The notes beneath the pieces are model-generated. The model was not told where the DNA came from and did not search any database. It saw only the letters and a program-made list of their open reading frames with translations. A stretch of 41,484 nucleotides of DNA from Alkalibacillus flavidus (lineage in GTDB: Bacteria; Bacillota; Bacilli; Bacillales; Alkalibacillaceae): positions 1 through 41,484 of the forward strand of contig NZ_JBEPMX010000017.1 in the NCBI RefSeq assembly GCF_040545925.1. Reading direction: 5' to 3'. A program made the translations under genes and the position numbers. Of this stretch, positions 41,331 through 41,484 are shown piece by piece; the stretch's first letter is position 1, and every line of letters begins with the position of its first letter.

Positions 41331-41484
41331 AGTGTAAAATATTTTGTGTAAATAGAATATGACCACGTGATGGTATAGAAAAAGGAAGCCCCTTTCTGTA
41401 GAATAAAGTTAGCACACAACATCCACAGGAGGTCTTCCTATGAACCATCTTACTACAGATTTAGTTGAAGCACTAGCCCAAAAA
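41331..41484 (+). mobile_element. IS256-family insertion sequence, left end with transposase start
   Basis: ATG 41440 with AGGAGG (41428-41433) opens MNHLTTDLVEALAQK, the typical N-terminus of IS256-family transposases, and runs off the window. The upstream GAGTGTAAAATATTTTGTGT (41331-41350) resembles the terminal inverted repeat of that family, so the element probably begins near 41331. Neither the right end nor a target duplication is visible. Confidence 0.75.

Overview
The window looks like chromosomal DNA from a low-GC, halophilic or halotolerant member of the Bacillaceae. I cannot name the genus. The pointers are the Bacillus-type order cdaA-cdaR-glmM-glmS with a glmS ribozyme, an S-box (SAM-I) methionine operon, Bacillus families such as YuzB, YfkAB, YhfK, YrhK and YkvA, TTG and GTG starts behind strong AGGAGG sites, and salt-adaptation genes (NhaC antiporter, ectoine synthase).

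Layout. 1-340: 3' end of a 5S rRNA and two tRNAs, the tail of an rRNA operon. 460-6062 (minus): a five-gene operon, HAD phosphatase > lipoprotein binding protein > fused double permease > ABC ATPase > secreted sphingomyelinase C; the last gene carries an in-frame TAG. 6327-7058: seven tRNA genes with their own promoter and terminator. 7143-7275: a regular ~20.5-bp tandem repeat, then arginase behind an ARG-box-like site. 8435-14389: c-di-AMP synthesis (cdaA, cdaR) and amino-sugar synthesis (glmM, ribozyme-controlled glmS). 14516-15640: a decayed aldehyde dehydrogenase. 15683-17578 (minus): YkvA-like protein, PD-(D/E)XK nuclease and a small zinc-ribbon protein. 17623-17832: first copy of a structured dispersed repeat. 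17938-31868: mostly single genes (RlmI-like methyltransferase, SpeG-like acetyltransferase, thioredoxin-like protein, NhaC, MFS and dicarboxylate transporters, YhfK-like protein, HepT-like protein, YuzB, a broken EAL protein, ferredoxin, YrhK, an esterase, a chemoreceptor), separated by clear intrinsic terminators. 31913-32036: a second, unrelated 21-bp repeat array. 32052-39110: C45 acyltransferase-like protein, TrhO, SAM riboswitch-metX-metY-hom, YfkAB. 39156-39351: second copy of the structured repeat. 39480-41484: symporter, a solitary ectC, a fragment of an amino-acid ABC ATPase, and the left end of an IS256-family element cut by the window edge.

Functionally, cdaA/cdaR (second messenger tied to K+ and osmotic control), nhaC, ectC and the amino-acid symporters fit life in salt. 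The sphingomyelinase operon suggests scavenging of a phosphorylated head group: extracellular hydrolysis, ABC uptake and cytoplasmic dephosphorylation. That is inference. Three genes (sphingomyelinase, aldehyde dehydrogenase, EAL protein) carry inactivating lesions and a fourth survives as a fragment.

Best candidates for something undescribed are the sphingomyelinase/ABC/HAD operon, the ~200-bp repeat whose two copies show compensatory base changes, the two 20-21-bp periodic arrays, the zinc-ribbon/nuclease pair and two tiny membrane-protein genes (46 and 22 codons).
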